Notes under the pieces: generated by a model | Databases searched by the model: none | Told to the model about the DNA's origin: nothing | What the model saw: only the letters and a program-made list of their open reading frames with translations | Program-made: the position numbers and the translations under genes | Shown: one piece after another, positions 1 to 9,813 of the stretch | Layout of the letters: every line of letters begins with the position of its first letter | Position numbering within the stretch: the first letter of the stretch is position 1 | Origin: Fidelibacterota bacterium | GTDB lineage: Bacteria; Fidelibacterota; UBA8477; JABMPR01 | Direction: 5' to 3' | NCBI GenBank assembly: GCA_016844955.1 | Contig: JAERTH010000052.1 | Span: 1-64,000 of the forward strand | DNA length: 64,000 nt

Positions 1-3000
1 CGTGGATTGGATGTCAACCAGTCTGTATCATTGGCCAGGGTATACGCTGCTATGCGGTAGCTGTAATAGAAATCACCATACTGCAATTCGCTATCAACAA
101 ATTCCGTAATTGAAGATCCAACCGTATCCAGCGCAACAAAACCAGCACCATCATCAATATCTCTCTGGATGATATAGCCGGCTTCAAACTCGCAGTTATC
201 AGACCAGACCAGGCTGAGCTCATGGTCGGATACAGGTGTTACAACCAGATCACTGGGCAGATCGGGAAAAACAGTGGCAACAGGTAGACTCTCGATCCAG
301 TCAGTCTGTACCTGGGTTGTGAATGCAGCCAGTCTGTATTGGTATGATTCCCCAAAGGCCAGACCACTGTCTCTATAAGCAATGGCATCAACACCAAGTT
401 CCACCACATTCTCCCAGCCACTTCCGTCATTTCTTTCCAGACGATAACCATCTTCAAAACTGCTGTTGTCTAACCAGTTAAGCTGAATCTCGGTATCGCT
501 CAGAGGAGCCAAGGCAAAATCACTGGGTGCCAGAGGTGCCATGGTCTCTAAACTCAGACTACTGGCCCAACTTGATTGATTGCTCTCCGTGACTGCTGCC
601 ACGCGATAGCTGTATTCGCTACCAAACACCAGGTTGGAATCGATGAATTGAGTGGTATTGGGGAGTAATGTTTCCAATAGCCCAAATCCAGCACCATCAA
701 CATTGCGTTCCAGTCGGTAGGCAGACTCAAAGTGGCAATTATCAACCCAGGAAATCCATATTTCAGCATCACTGAGGGCTTCCACATCAATGTTGGTTGG
801 TGTGTCCGGGAATAAGGTCTGAATGGTTGTGCTGGTAAGATAGTCCGAGGTATTGTATTGCGTTTGAGCAGCCACTCTGAATGCATAATCCAGACCGAAT
901 TCAAGCCCTGCAATGGTAACAGCGGTACTATTGGGACCAATTGAATCAACCTGCAAAAAGTCCCCTCCAGTACTCACTTCAATGATATAGTTATCCTCAA
1001 ACTCACAATTGTCCAACCATGACAGGCCAATGGTTGTATCATTCAATGCTTCCATCACCAGATTGGTGGGCTCAGGAAAGACTGTGGAAGCTACTGCACT
1101 AATAGCCGACTCAGATTCGTTGGTTTCAGTATAGGCCACAATTTGGTACCTGTACTCAACACCATAGCTCAAACCCGTGTCGACAAATTCTTCGACATCC
1201 TGAGTTACTGAACCAACGCTATCATATTCTGCATCAGTCGCTCGTCGAATGATAAAACCGTCCTCAAATTCACTGTGGTCTTCCCAGTTTACCTGGAGTT
1301 GGTGGTCATCTATTGTTGAAACTACGGCACCAGTGGGACGCGGAAAGACGGTCTGGATCGGGTCACTTGAGACCAGGGTTGAGTATATGTCTGTCGAAAA
1401 TGATGATATCCTGTAGGTATAGGTCGGTCCATGCAGGAGTCCTGTATCAGTAAAATCTGATGCAGTGGCAGGAAGGTCAGCGGCGATGGTTACCCAGTTC
1501 TCCTCACCATCCTGGTCACGTTCAAGAAGATACCCTACAACCAGATCATTGTAGTCCACCCATGAAAGTTCGACGGTAGCGTCATCCACTGTATACACAT
1601 TTAAGCTGTAAGGTGGTGGAAATGAGTCAGTAAGTATGGAACCACTGGTGGCCCAGGCTGACTGATTATAATTTGTAAATGCAGCAACTCTATAGGTATA
1701 CCGGGATCCTTCTGACAGGTCCTCATCGATATACTCAGTTGAATTTTGACTCAGCGTATCAATGGCAACCCAGCCGGTTCCATCATTCCGCTCCACATAG
1801 AACCCACTCTCAAATTCACACTCATCGGTCCATAGCAGTCTGATTTTTGCCTCATTTATTGGAAATCCTGAGACATAATAAGGATGGGGAAACACAGTAT
1901 TTGTTTGAGAGCTAATCGTGTGTTGTGAAGTGTTATGCCTTGTGTATGCAGATACCCGATAGCGGTAAGTTGAACCATAATTCAGGGCAGTATCCAGAAA
2001 AGTTGTCTGATTGGCATCCAGATCAGCAATCTGGACATAGTCAGAACCATCACTTCTCCGCTCGAGTATAAAGCCTTCCTCAAATATTGTGTTGTCCCTC
2101 CACTCAAGGGATATCTGAGCATCGTTGAGTGCAAAGGTGGTAAAGTATGATGGTGCAGTAAAGTAGGTCTGTCGGGTGCTGGAGTGTACCCATTCAGATA
2201 TATTCCTGGGTGTATATGCAGCCAGTCGATACGTGTAGGAAACCCCATCAGTTAAAGCGGTGTCGGTGTAAGTTTCTGTATTGGGAACAAAATCTGCTAT
2301 ATGAACAAAACCACTACCATCATCCCGCTCCAGAGCATAACCTGATTCAAAACTACAGTTGTCCCGCCACTCTAACTGCATCGAGGCGTCGTTTACCGGA
2401 GTGATGTAAAAGTAAGTGGGTCGTGGAAAATCAGTGATGACTTCATTACTGGTGGCCCAATCAGAGACATTCTGGTCAGTAAAAGCAGCGACTCGATATT
2501 GATATTGGAGTCCATGGGTGAGACCAGTATCACTATAAGTAGAGGCTGATGCTGGTATTCTGGCAATTTCAACAAAGCCATTACCATCTTCCCGTTCTAT
2601 GACAAAACCTATGTGTATTACATTAACATCCTGCCAGCTCAAGTCAATGCGGGCATCCTGGTCAGGATCCACAACCAGCCAATAGGGTGCGATAAGATCC
2701 ACTGTGGAAACTGATGAGGAAATCAGCCACTCCGATTGATTTGCGTCCGTGAATGCAGCGACACGATAGATGTAGATGGTGCCGGCATTTAAGCCAGTAT
2801 CAGAATATTCGGTAACATCCGCATTCACGTTCGCCAAAAAATTAAAACCGGCGCCATCATTGCGCTCGATTATAAACCCTGCTTCAAAAATGGAGTTATC
2901 CTCCCAGGAAATATCCAAAGCTGCATCACTTTTGGGGGTAACCTTAATTTCAGTGGGTTGCGGGAAAACAGTCTGCAATGAGTCAAGAGTTGACCATACG

Positions 3001-3623
3001 GACTGATTGTTATCAGTCACGGTTGCGATGCGGTATTCATAGAATTCGCCAAAGATGAGCCCGGCATCAAGGAAGTGTGTGGAATCGGGTGGCAATAGCA
3101 CCAGGTCCTCTTGATTGCGCTGCAGGAGATAGCCGGTTTCATAGGTATAGACATCGGTCCAACTGAGATAGGTTGTGGTATCTGAGAGGATATCAACTGA
3201 GAAATTTGGAGGTGGTAGAAAACTGATGCTATCCAGAAGTTCGTTGGAATATTCTGAATAATTTACTTCAACTTTTGCCTGGAGTCGGTAGGCGTAGGTA
3301 CTTCCAATTTGGAGACCACTATCAATATAGGTGACCTCTACGACTGGCACCTCAGCTATTGATTCCCAGGTCAGGCTATCCGTCTTGCGGAAGATGACGA
3401 TTTCCTCTGCATACTCTTCGCTGTTTTTCCACCGGAGACGAATCTCAGTATCGGAAATAGCCTCTACTGCCAAGAGGGTTGGCTCTGTCAATGAATAGCG
3501 GGGATCTTCAGGTGGTGGGTCTTCACAGGTAAGCAGGACCAGTCCCATGGAAATGATAAGTAGAAACAGGATCGCTTGTACTGGACTTTTTGATTTGCTT
3601 TGCGTTCTCATTTCGGGCACCAT
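1..3623 (-). CDS. Giant secreted lipoprotein with about 13 fibronectin type III-like repeats, C-terminus truncated by window edge
   Basis: ATG at 3623 (or in-frame 3611) gives MVPEMRTQSKSKSPVQAILFLLIISMGLVLLTCEDPPPEDPRYSL..., a signal peptide with LLTC lipobox; the same frame reads Fn3-like 'SRYTYRVAA' at about 1690 and 'SYRIAAYTLAND' at about 50. Repeat period about 270 bp. Absent from the ORF track, probably because no stop lies within the window. Confidence 0.85.
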   Translation of the reverse strand, partial: MVPEMRTQSKSKSPVQAILFLLIISMGLVLLTCEDPPPEDPRYSLTEPTLLAVEAISDTEIRLRWKNSEEYAEEIVIFRKTDSLTWESIAEVPVVEVTYIDSGLQIGSTYAYRLQAKVEVNYSEYSNELLDSISFLPPPNFSVDILSDTTTYLSWTDVYTYETGYLLQRNQEDLVLLPPDSTHFLDAGLIFGEFYEYRIATVTDNNQSVWSTLDSLQTVFPQPTEIKVTPKSDAALDISWEDNSIFEAGFIIERNDGAGFNFLANVNADVTEYSDTGLNAGTIYIYRVAAFTDANQSEWLISSSVSTVDLIAPYWLVVDPDQDARIDLSWQDVNVIHIGFVIEREDGNGFVEIARIPASASTYSDTGLTHGLQYQYRVAAFTDQNVSDWATSNEVITDFPRPTYFYITPVNDASMQLEWRDNCSFESGYALERDDGSGFVHIADFVPNTETYTDTALTDGVSYTYRLAAYTPRNISEWVHSSTRQTYFTAPSYFTTFALNDAQISLEWRDNTIFEEGFILERRSDGSDYVQIADLDANQTTFLDTALNYGSTYRYRVSAYTRHNTSQHTISSQTNTVFPHPYYVSGFPINEAKIRLLWTDECEFESGFYVERNDGTGWVAIDTLSQNSTEYIDEDLSEGSRYTYRVAAFTNYNQSAWATSGSILTDSFPPPYSLNVYTVDDATVELSWVDYNDLVVGYLLERDQDGEENWVTIAADLPATASDFTDTGLLHGPTYTYRISSFSTDIYSTLVSSDPIQTVFPRPTGAVVSTIDDHQLQVNWEDHSEFEDGFIIRRATDAEYDSVGSVTQDVEEFVDTGLSYGVEYRYQIVAYTETNESESAISAVASTVFPEPTNLVMEALNDTTIGLSWLDNCEFEDNYIIEVSTGGDFLQVDSIGPNSTAVTIAGLEFGLDYAFRVAAQTQYNTSDYLTSTTIQTLFPDTPTNIDVEALSDAEIWISWVDNCHFESAYRLERNVDGAGFGLLETLLPNTTQFIDSNLVFGSEYSYRVAAVTESNQSSWASSLSLETMAPLAPSDFALAPLSDTEIQLNWLDNSSFEDGYRLERNDGSGWENVVELGVDAIAYRDSGLAFGESYQYRLAAFTTQVQTDWIESLPVATVFPDLPSDLVVTPVSDHELSLVWSDNCEFEAGYIIQRDIDDGAGFVALDTVGSSITEFVDSELQYGDFYYSYRIAAYTLANDTDWLTSNP

Positions 3624-3904
3624 CCTATTTGAAGTTCGGGCTATTGGCCAAGTATTTCATCGATTCGTGTGAAATCTAATAGCTGTAAATTTATCTTAAT
3701 AGCAATGCGATAGCAAGCCTTTGACCTCGCGGGTTCTCAGGCTGTGGAAATGCTTTTGCCACAGATTTACACGGATCTGCACAGATTGGTTTTTGTAGCT
3801 TGATCAAACAGATTTAAATACAAATTTTATTGAGAGAACCTGTCCCTCCGCCGTGGATATACACGGACACAGATTAGATATGGAGGCTGAGCTACCAGGG
3901 GATT

Positions 3905-3937
3905 AACCTTGCGAAGGTTCCCAACCTTCGCAAGGTT
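3905..3937. repeat. Perfect inverted repeat, 15-bp arms, 3-nt loop
   Basis: AACCTTGCGAAGGTT-ccc-AACCTTCGCAAGGTT; intergenic, downstream of the 3961 minus-strand stop. Confidence 0.9.
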
Positions 3938-3960
3938 ACCAGTTTTCCTAGATACGCTGA

Positions 3961-6738
3961 CTATTTTATCATGAGCATTTTAATAGTCTGGCTGAAATTT
4001 CCCGCATCCAGCCGTGCGAAGTACACACCAGTACTGACCGCATGACCGAAATCATCAACGCCATTCCATTGGACTTGATAGCTTGAGGGTAGTTGAAAAC
4101 CGGATTGAAGTATATTGACCAGACAACCCTGGATGTCATATATAGTCAGGGTTGCGAGACCGGCTTCTGGTAGGTCATACTTGATTGTGGTTGTTGGATT
4201 AAAGGGGTTTGGGTAGTTGTCCATTAATGCAAACTGGGTTGGTATTTTAGCCCCACTCTCAATTGCTCCTACTGGCAATGAGCAGCCAATGGTAAAAGCA
4301 CCCATATCCTGACCATTCTGAGCACTACCAAGACATGGGGATCCTTCCGCGAGGGTATAAACTGATTCCCAGGGGTCACAAAACTGGGGGTCTAAATCAA
4401 TATTGCCCTCTAACCATGTTACAGTACCAGCATCACCAACTACCTGTCCATCTACAGCCTGAACATTTGAGTACGAGAATTCTATAGTTGCATCAAAATC
4501 ACTGGCATAGTATTGATCAGGAATATTATCTCTCATGATCGAATTCATCATTGTTGCCGTTGCTAAATTTTTGATACCCCCCCCTTGCTCAGAGGCAACA
4601 TTGTCAACAATAGTGGTATGATTCATTGTTGTACTCCCATGAACAAGCCAAAGGGCACCACCTCCCAGACCACCATGGCGTCCATCGGCAACATTTCCAG
4701 CCATCAATACATTGTTCATGTTTAAAGTACCATGCGAGAGAATCCCAGCACCAATATCAGCGGTATTTTCCACAATATTGACATTCTCAAGTGATACTGA
4801 ACCACTAGATCTTACATACATCCCACCACCCGTATTACCTGTAATAGTTACTGAGTCCAGACTGAGCATTGTACCTGAGCCAACATTAATACCGCAACCT
4901 CCCCCGGTAATTGACAAGTTGCTGATTGTTGAAACATCACAGTAAAGTTGGAATACTCCATTCTGGCCTTCTGCATCCAATATTACTCCTGTCTCAGATT
5001 CGCCAACCAGGTCAATATGACTGGTCGGAGTTATAGGGAACACTTCCCCAGTAGTGGATGGGCTATAGGTTCCTTCTGCTAAATATATTGTATGGTTACC
5101 AAGCATAATAGAGTTAGCATAGCTAATGTTTTTCAAAGGATTATTCGGTGTGGTTCCAGAGTTTGTATTTGCTCCGGAAGGACTGATATAAAGATCTTGA
5201 TCCATCTGACTTTGTTTTCCATTCATAATATCAAATGTGAATTTATTCCTAGGTGTTGCGTGGAAATCGGTGGGCTGCAAAACAGTGAATGTATCTACCA
5301 CCACCTGCAAGTTCCCAAAACCATACGCCACTCCCAAGTCGCTACCCTGTTCTGCTGTATTCCAGAAGATATTACACCGATTGGTTGGGCTAAATTCAAC
5401 ATCACCATCACTATCAATAAAAAGTGCACCGCCCCACTCTGCTGAGTTCCCGGTCATAGTTACATTGGTCAGCGATGCATAAGAACCATGGCCGTGGTTC
5501 CATCCAACATTGAGAGCTCCACCACGACTATTGGAGTAATTATTGGTCATAGAGACATTCTCAAACCAGCCCTTGCCTGATAAGGAGATTCCACCGCCAG
5601 TGTAATCAGAAACATTTCCACGAACCTCACAGTCTATTAAACATAGCGTATCTCTGATATCTTCACCCATTTCACCAAAACTGATCCCACCTCCACTGTG
5701 TTCAGCACTGTTGTTTAAGATATCTACGTTTACCAGGGTAACATTTGATTGGTGAGTAGTTATACCGCCGCCATTGTCGCTGGAATTGTTTGTAATGATT
5801 ACATTCTCAAGGTACACTTGGGAATTCATAACATAGATTCCACCTCCACCATACTCATATGTACCTTGCCCCCACAAGCCCTCTCGCCCTTCAAATTCAC
5901 AACACGCACCACCGGTGATGGTCAGATTTCTAATGGTATCAGTTTCAACACTATCCAATACCATTACGATGTGGCGTTGTTCTGCATCCAAAATCACTCC
6001 TGTGGGAGACTCACCTGAGATGGTTATATAATCTGGTAGATATAGTGGAAAATACTCTCCATTCCCGCTTGATGAATATGTCCCATTACTAACAAATATC
6101 TTCCTGGGGTTAGCGCTATCTGCCGCAACGCGCATCAATGCACCAGAGATTGTTTTTAATGGACTCGATGCAGATAGACCGGAATTTGATTCACTACCAG
6201 ATGCGTCAACATACACGTCAGCCGCAATCTCATATGAACCCGTACCAACCCAGACTGGGTGTCTATTGCTTTCAAAATAGCTGTAATCAGGTTCGCCGGT
6301 GTAGCCCAACCTGTAGTCTAGGAAATAGAGGCCTGGGTTTGCATCAACCTGAATGGAGTGGGCAAAGGAAATTTGTCCCGAGAGCGTATCAACCGTATCA
6401 CTACTTACAAAGGTCATCCAACTATACCCATAGGGTGCTGGATCCTGGGATTCCATGGTATCTGAGTGTAAGGATGAGTACTGATACATGCCTTCCAGGA
6501 TGCCCGAATAGGCAAGTGAATCTTCTGACGCCCAAGTAGTGGGCAATAGGATACTGTAATAGGATTGCTTGGCAGGAAAATCAGACGCAAACCCAACTGT
6601 AATATTGATTTCCAGGATACCATTGGGTAGCACGGTCGCTGGTTGATCAATTGTCTCAAACTGGTAGCACCCAGATAGTACAAGCATCATGTTTATCATT
6701 ACAAACGAACAATAAAACTTTGTTATTCTATTTTTCAT
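3961..6738 (-). CDS. Right-handed beta-helix (DUF1565/PbH1-like) lipoprotein with type IX-type C-terminal sorting domain
   Basis: N-term ...MMLVLSGCYQFE lipobox; 'DVYVDASGSESNSGLSASSPLKTISGAL' and 'VTITGNTGGGMYV' beta-helix rungs; C-term NYPNPFNPTTTIKYDLPEAG...GVYFARL. Confidence 0.85.
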   Translation of the reverse strand: MKNRITKFYCSFVMINMMLVLSGCYQFETIDQPATVLPNGILEINITVGFASDFPAKQSYYSILLPTTWASEDSLAYSGILEGMYQYSSLHSDTMESQDPAPYGYSWMTFVSSDTVDTLSGQISFAHSIQVDANPGLYFLDYRLGYTGEPDYSYFESNRHPVWVGTGSYEIAADVYVDASGSESNSGLSASSPLKTISGALMRVAADSANPRKIFVSNGTYSSSGNGEYFPLYLPDYITISGESPTGVILDAEQRHIVMVLDSVETDTIRNLTITGGACCEFEGREGLWGQGTYEYGGGGIYVMNSQVYLENVIITNNSSDNGGGITTHQSNVTLVNVDILNNSAEHSGGGISFGEMGEDIRDTLCLIDCEVRGNVSDYTGGGISLSGKGWFENVSMTNNYSNSRGGALNVGWNHGHGSYASLTNVTMTGNSAEWGGALFIDSDGDVEFSPTNRCNIFWNTAEQGSDLGVAYGFGNLQVVVDTFTVLQPTDFHATPRNKFTFDIMNGKQSQMDQDLYISPSGANTNSGTTPNNPLKNISYANSIMLGNHTIYLAEGTYSPSTTGEVFPITPTSHIDLVGESETGVILDAEGQNGVFQLYCDVSTISNLSITGGGCGINVGSGTMLSLDSVTITGNTGGGMYVRSSGSVSLENVNIVENTADIGAGILSHGTLNMNNVLMAGNVADGRHGGLGGGALWLVHGSTTMNHTTIVDNVASEQGGGIKNLATATMMNSIMRDNIPDQYYASDFDATIEFSYSNVQAVDGQVVGDAGTVTWLEGNIDLDPQFCDPWESVYTLAEGSPCLGSAQNGQDMGAFTIGCSLPVGAIESGAKIPTQFALMDNYPNPFNPTTTIKYDLPEAGLATLTIYDIQGCLVNILQSGFQLPSSYQVQWNGVDDFGHAVSTGVYFARLDAGNFSQTIKMLMIK

Positions 6739-6759
6739 TCTCCGCTCCTAATATTCTGA

Positions 6760-9471
6760 TTATTTAATGAGCATCATTTTAATAGTATGGCTGAATCCAC
6801 CCGCATCCAGCCGTGCGAAATACAATCCAGTACTCACAGGAGTCCCTGATTGATCAACACCATTCCACTGCAGATCGTAGCTACCCGCAGATACCACAGC
6901 ATCCTGTAGCAGAGCGATCTCTCGTCCACAAACATCGTAGATGGCTAGACGCATGTGGGATTGTTCTGGAAGATCATAACTGATAGTCGTTGTTGGGTTG
7001 AACGGGTTGGGGAAATTCTCATGCAGGGCATACTCAGATAGCAATCCTAGTTGATCTTCATCGGTTGCCACAACGTTTGTACATCCTACTCCCAGGGCAC
7101 CCATATCACCACCGGTTTGAGTCGCACCAAGACAGGGTGAATTTTCTGCAAGGTGGTAATCTGCTTGAGGGGGATCACAAAAGAGTGGATCCATATCGAT
7201 GTTATCCCCTATCCAATTCACACTTCCATTGTTATTGTCTAGAATACTGGTTGACCCTCCCTGCAAGTTGCAGGTATTAATAACTACAGCATGAGGACCC
7301 CAGCCTTCATTGAAGTACACCTCCGCACCTGAATTGTCCCAAAGTATACAGCCTTGAAGTACGATACTTGACTCATGAGCGGATGTAATTCCACCACCCC
7401 ACATCCCAGACATATTCCCTGCGATAGTTGAACTGGATATTGTAAAATTGGAATATTCACATGCAATCCCACCACCCCAATTTTCGATAGCGGTGTTATC
7501 TACGATAAGCAGGTTTTCCAGAGAGGGGTTGTCTCTGCAGTAATTGATCGATAGTCCCCCTCCTGAGTCCTCAGCAGAATTTCCCATTATGGATACATTG
7601 TGCAGACGAAGATTTGGCTCACCACAATGAATGCGAATCCCACCACCTGATCCTCGCGTTTCATTGTCACTGATTGTGACATTTAGTAATCGAGCTGTTG
7701 AAAATTGGATTTCAACTCCCCCGCCGCCCGAATAAGTATAATTTCCAGAAATTAAGACATTCTCAAGCAAGGGATTCGATTCCTCACAGAAAAAACCACC
7801 ACCTCTGGCTGCTCTATTGTCATTAATAGTCACATTCAGCAAACTTGGGTTCGAATCGAAGCAGTAGAAACCGCCCCCCTCTCCACCTGAACCGTCTGTA
7901 CCATTACTTCCAATCGTCACATTCTGAAAAACCGGGTTGGAATTAATACAATCAACACCACTTCCTGCGCTACCACCTGGAAAAGAATTTTCTGTTGATC
8001 CGCCGGTAATTGTTAAGTTTTCCACACGTGATCCTACAGAGCCATTAAATCGCATTACCCTCCCTGATGCCTGGGCATCCAGGATCACATCTGCTTCCGA
8101 TTCCCCGGATAGTGAGATATAGCTAAAAAGGTCTATGGGAAAAATTTCACCAGTCGTACTCGGACTGTAGGTTCCGTTTTCAAGAAATATGGTTCTTGGA
8201 TTGTCGCTGTCTGCCAGAATGATGCTTGTGGCTAAGCGAATAGTTTTGAGGGGAGATTGTTGGCTTAACCCATCATTCGAATCATTTCCATTTACTGAGA
8301 TATAAAGATCTGCACTCACCTGCTCGTGAATGGCATTGTGAATATCAAATGTAAAATTCTCCAGGGGTGAACAGTGAAATTCAGTGGGGTTCAGCACTGA
8401 GAAGGTATCCACAACAACATCAATTGCATCGTCTGAAAAGATATCATGCCCTCTACTATAACCATTGGTTCGATTGCCGTAAATATTACATCGGCTGTCG
8501 CTTGAAAACATGAGGTTAGAATTCTCACTATAAATCCCACCTCCCTCATTTGCTGAATTTGCAGTAACAGTCACGTTCGAGAGTGTCAGATCGGAATCCC
8601 GACAGTAAAGCCCACCACCATACTCAGTATGCCCACCCGTAAGTGTCAAATTGGAAAGGTTTAGTTGATGCGCCCCATATATGTTGAGTACACCGGCACT
8701 CCCTTCGGCATCGAGGAGGACATCACCGTCTGAATTCCCGATGATTGAAACATAATCTGGCAACCTGAGTGGGAAACGTTCTCCAGTAGAACTGGGTTTA
8801 TACTCACCTGATGCAATAAATATGCTCCTGGGGTTTGTAGTGTCTGCCAGTACTCGTTCTAAAGCAGCGGATATTGTTTTCAAGGACTGATCTATTGTGA
8901 GCCCCGTATTCGCATCGCTGCCATCCAGGCTGACATAAATATCCCCATCCAGGGGAAACGGCTCGATTCCGGACCAGATTGGGTTGGAGTTGTTTTGCAC
9001 ATAACTAAGATTTGGATCATCTGTGTAACCCAGACGATAATCAATATAGTAGATACCAGGATTCGTATCTGCCTGGATAACCTGACTGAATGATGCAGCA
9101 TGTGATCCTTCATACAGGTCAAATAGCGTATCACTCACAAATGTCCACCATCTGTACCCGTCAATGGCAGAATCTTGGCTCTCTATGGAATCAGAGAGGG
9201 CAGATGAAAACCGATACATACCTGTGTCAGTGCCGGTGTATGCAAAAGAGTCGGCAGGCTGCCAACCATGGGGGAGCATTATACTGAAATATGATTGAGC
9301 CAGCTCCATATTGTATGGATTAGCCCCAATGGAGATTTCAATCTCGAAGAGACTTCCCGGCTCTATGGATTCAGGTTGATTAATAAACTCAAAAACATAA
9401 CAACCGGATAGCCAAAGCAACAAGCCCATCACGCCCAGGGTTTTTAAAAATAAGGTGATATTAGACTTCAT
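6760..9471 (-). CDS. Paralogous right-handed beta-helix lipoprotein with type IX-type C-terminal sorting domain
   Basis: LLLWLSGCYVFEF lipobox; same architecture and end (NFPNPFNPTTTISYDLPEQ...GLYFARLDAGGFSHTIKMMLIK) as 3961..6738. Confidence 0.85.
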   Translation of the reverse strand: MKSNITLFLKTLGVMGLLLWLSGCYVFEFINQPESIEPGSLFEIEISIGANPYNMELAQSYFSIMLPHGWQPADSFAYTGTDTGMYRFSSALSDSIESQDSAIDGYRWWTFVSDTLFDLYEGSHAASFSQVIQADTNPGIYYIDYRLGYTDDPNLSYVQNNSNPIWSGIEPFPLDGDIYVSLDGSDANTGLTIDQSLKTISAALERVLADTTNPRSIFIASGEYKPSSTGERFPLRLPDYVSIIGNSDGDVLLDAEGSAGVLNIYGAHQLNLSNLTLTGGHTEYGGGLYCRDSDLTLSNVTVTANSANEGGGIYSENSNLMFSSDSRCNIYGNRTNGYSRGHDIFSDDAIDVVVDTFSVLNPTEFHCSPLENFTFDIHNAIHEQVSADLYISVNGNDSNDGLSQQSPLKTIRLATSIILADSDNPRTIFLENGTYSPSTTGEIFPIDLFSYISLSGESEADVILDAQASGRVMRFNGSVGSRVENLTITGGSTENSFPGGSAGSGVDCINSNPVFQNVTIGSNGTDGSGGEGGGFYCFDSNPSLLNVTINDNRAARGGGFFCEESNPLLENVLISGNYTYSGGGGVEIQFSTARLLNVTISDNETRGSGGGIRIHCGEPNLRLHNVSIMGNSAEDSGGGLSINYCRDNPSLENLLIVDNTAIENWGGGIACEYSNFTISSSTIAGNMSGMWGGGITSAHESSIVLQGCILWDNSGAEVYFNEGWGPHAVVINTCNLQGGSTSILDNNNGSVNWIGDNIDMDPLFCDPPQADYHLAENSPCLGATQTGGDMGALGVGCTNVVATDEDQLGLLSEYALHENFPNPFNPTTTISYDLPEQSHMRLAIYDVCGREIALLQDAVVSAGSYDLQWNGVDQSGTPVSTGLYFARLDAGGFSHTIKMMLIK

Positions 9472-9647
9472 TTCCCCTCCAGTACAATCATTTGGTTTGG
9501 TTCATAGAATTGTCTTTTGCCATGGCTTAATCTATCCCGGAGCTATTATTTCAGCACCTTTACAAAACCTGTACAAATTCAAATTCTGATGAAACAATGA
9601 TTTCAAGGAAACTTAATCCGACAATTGGATTTATTCCAAGGCACTAG

Positions 9648-9667
9648 GCGCGGATTCAAATCCGCGC
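9648..9667. repeat. Inverted repeat GCGCGGATT-ca-AATCCGCGC
   Basis: Perfect 9-bp arms in the divergent intergenic region 9472..9813. Confidence 0.85.
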
Positions 9668-9813
9668 TCGGTGGTCAACATTGACTTCCATGTAATGGCA
9701 GGGTCCTGTTTCACCTTTACAGCGGTCTGTTTCATTTCCCAGAAATCGGTATATATTGTTGAAAAGTATTTAACAGCTATTCACAGGACAAAACACCGCA
9801 GGGGGTTTCCGCG

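Noticed and set aside
239-2587. Small minus-strand ORFs (239..457, 554..949, 1982..2248, 2393..2587) in the track
   Set aside because: They sit in a different frame from the Fn3 repeat reading frame (end coordinates mod 3 = 1 versus 2) and lack recognisable domains; shadow ORFs of the large gene.
1-3623. Pseudogene/frameshift interpretation of the left-end region
   Set aside because: Frame checks at about 1690 and about 50 agree with the start codon frame; an intact ORF truncated by the window is simpler.
4712-6539. Plus-strand ORFs 4712..4945, 5092..5445, 5237..5482, 5749..6018, 6138..6539
   Set aside because: Antisense to a well-supported beta-helix CDS; composition is that of shadow translation.
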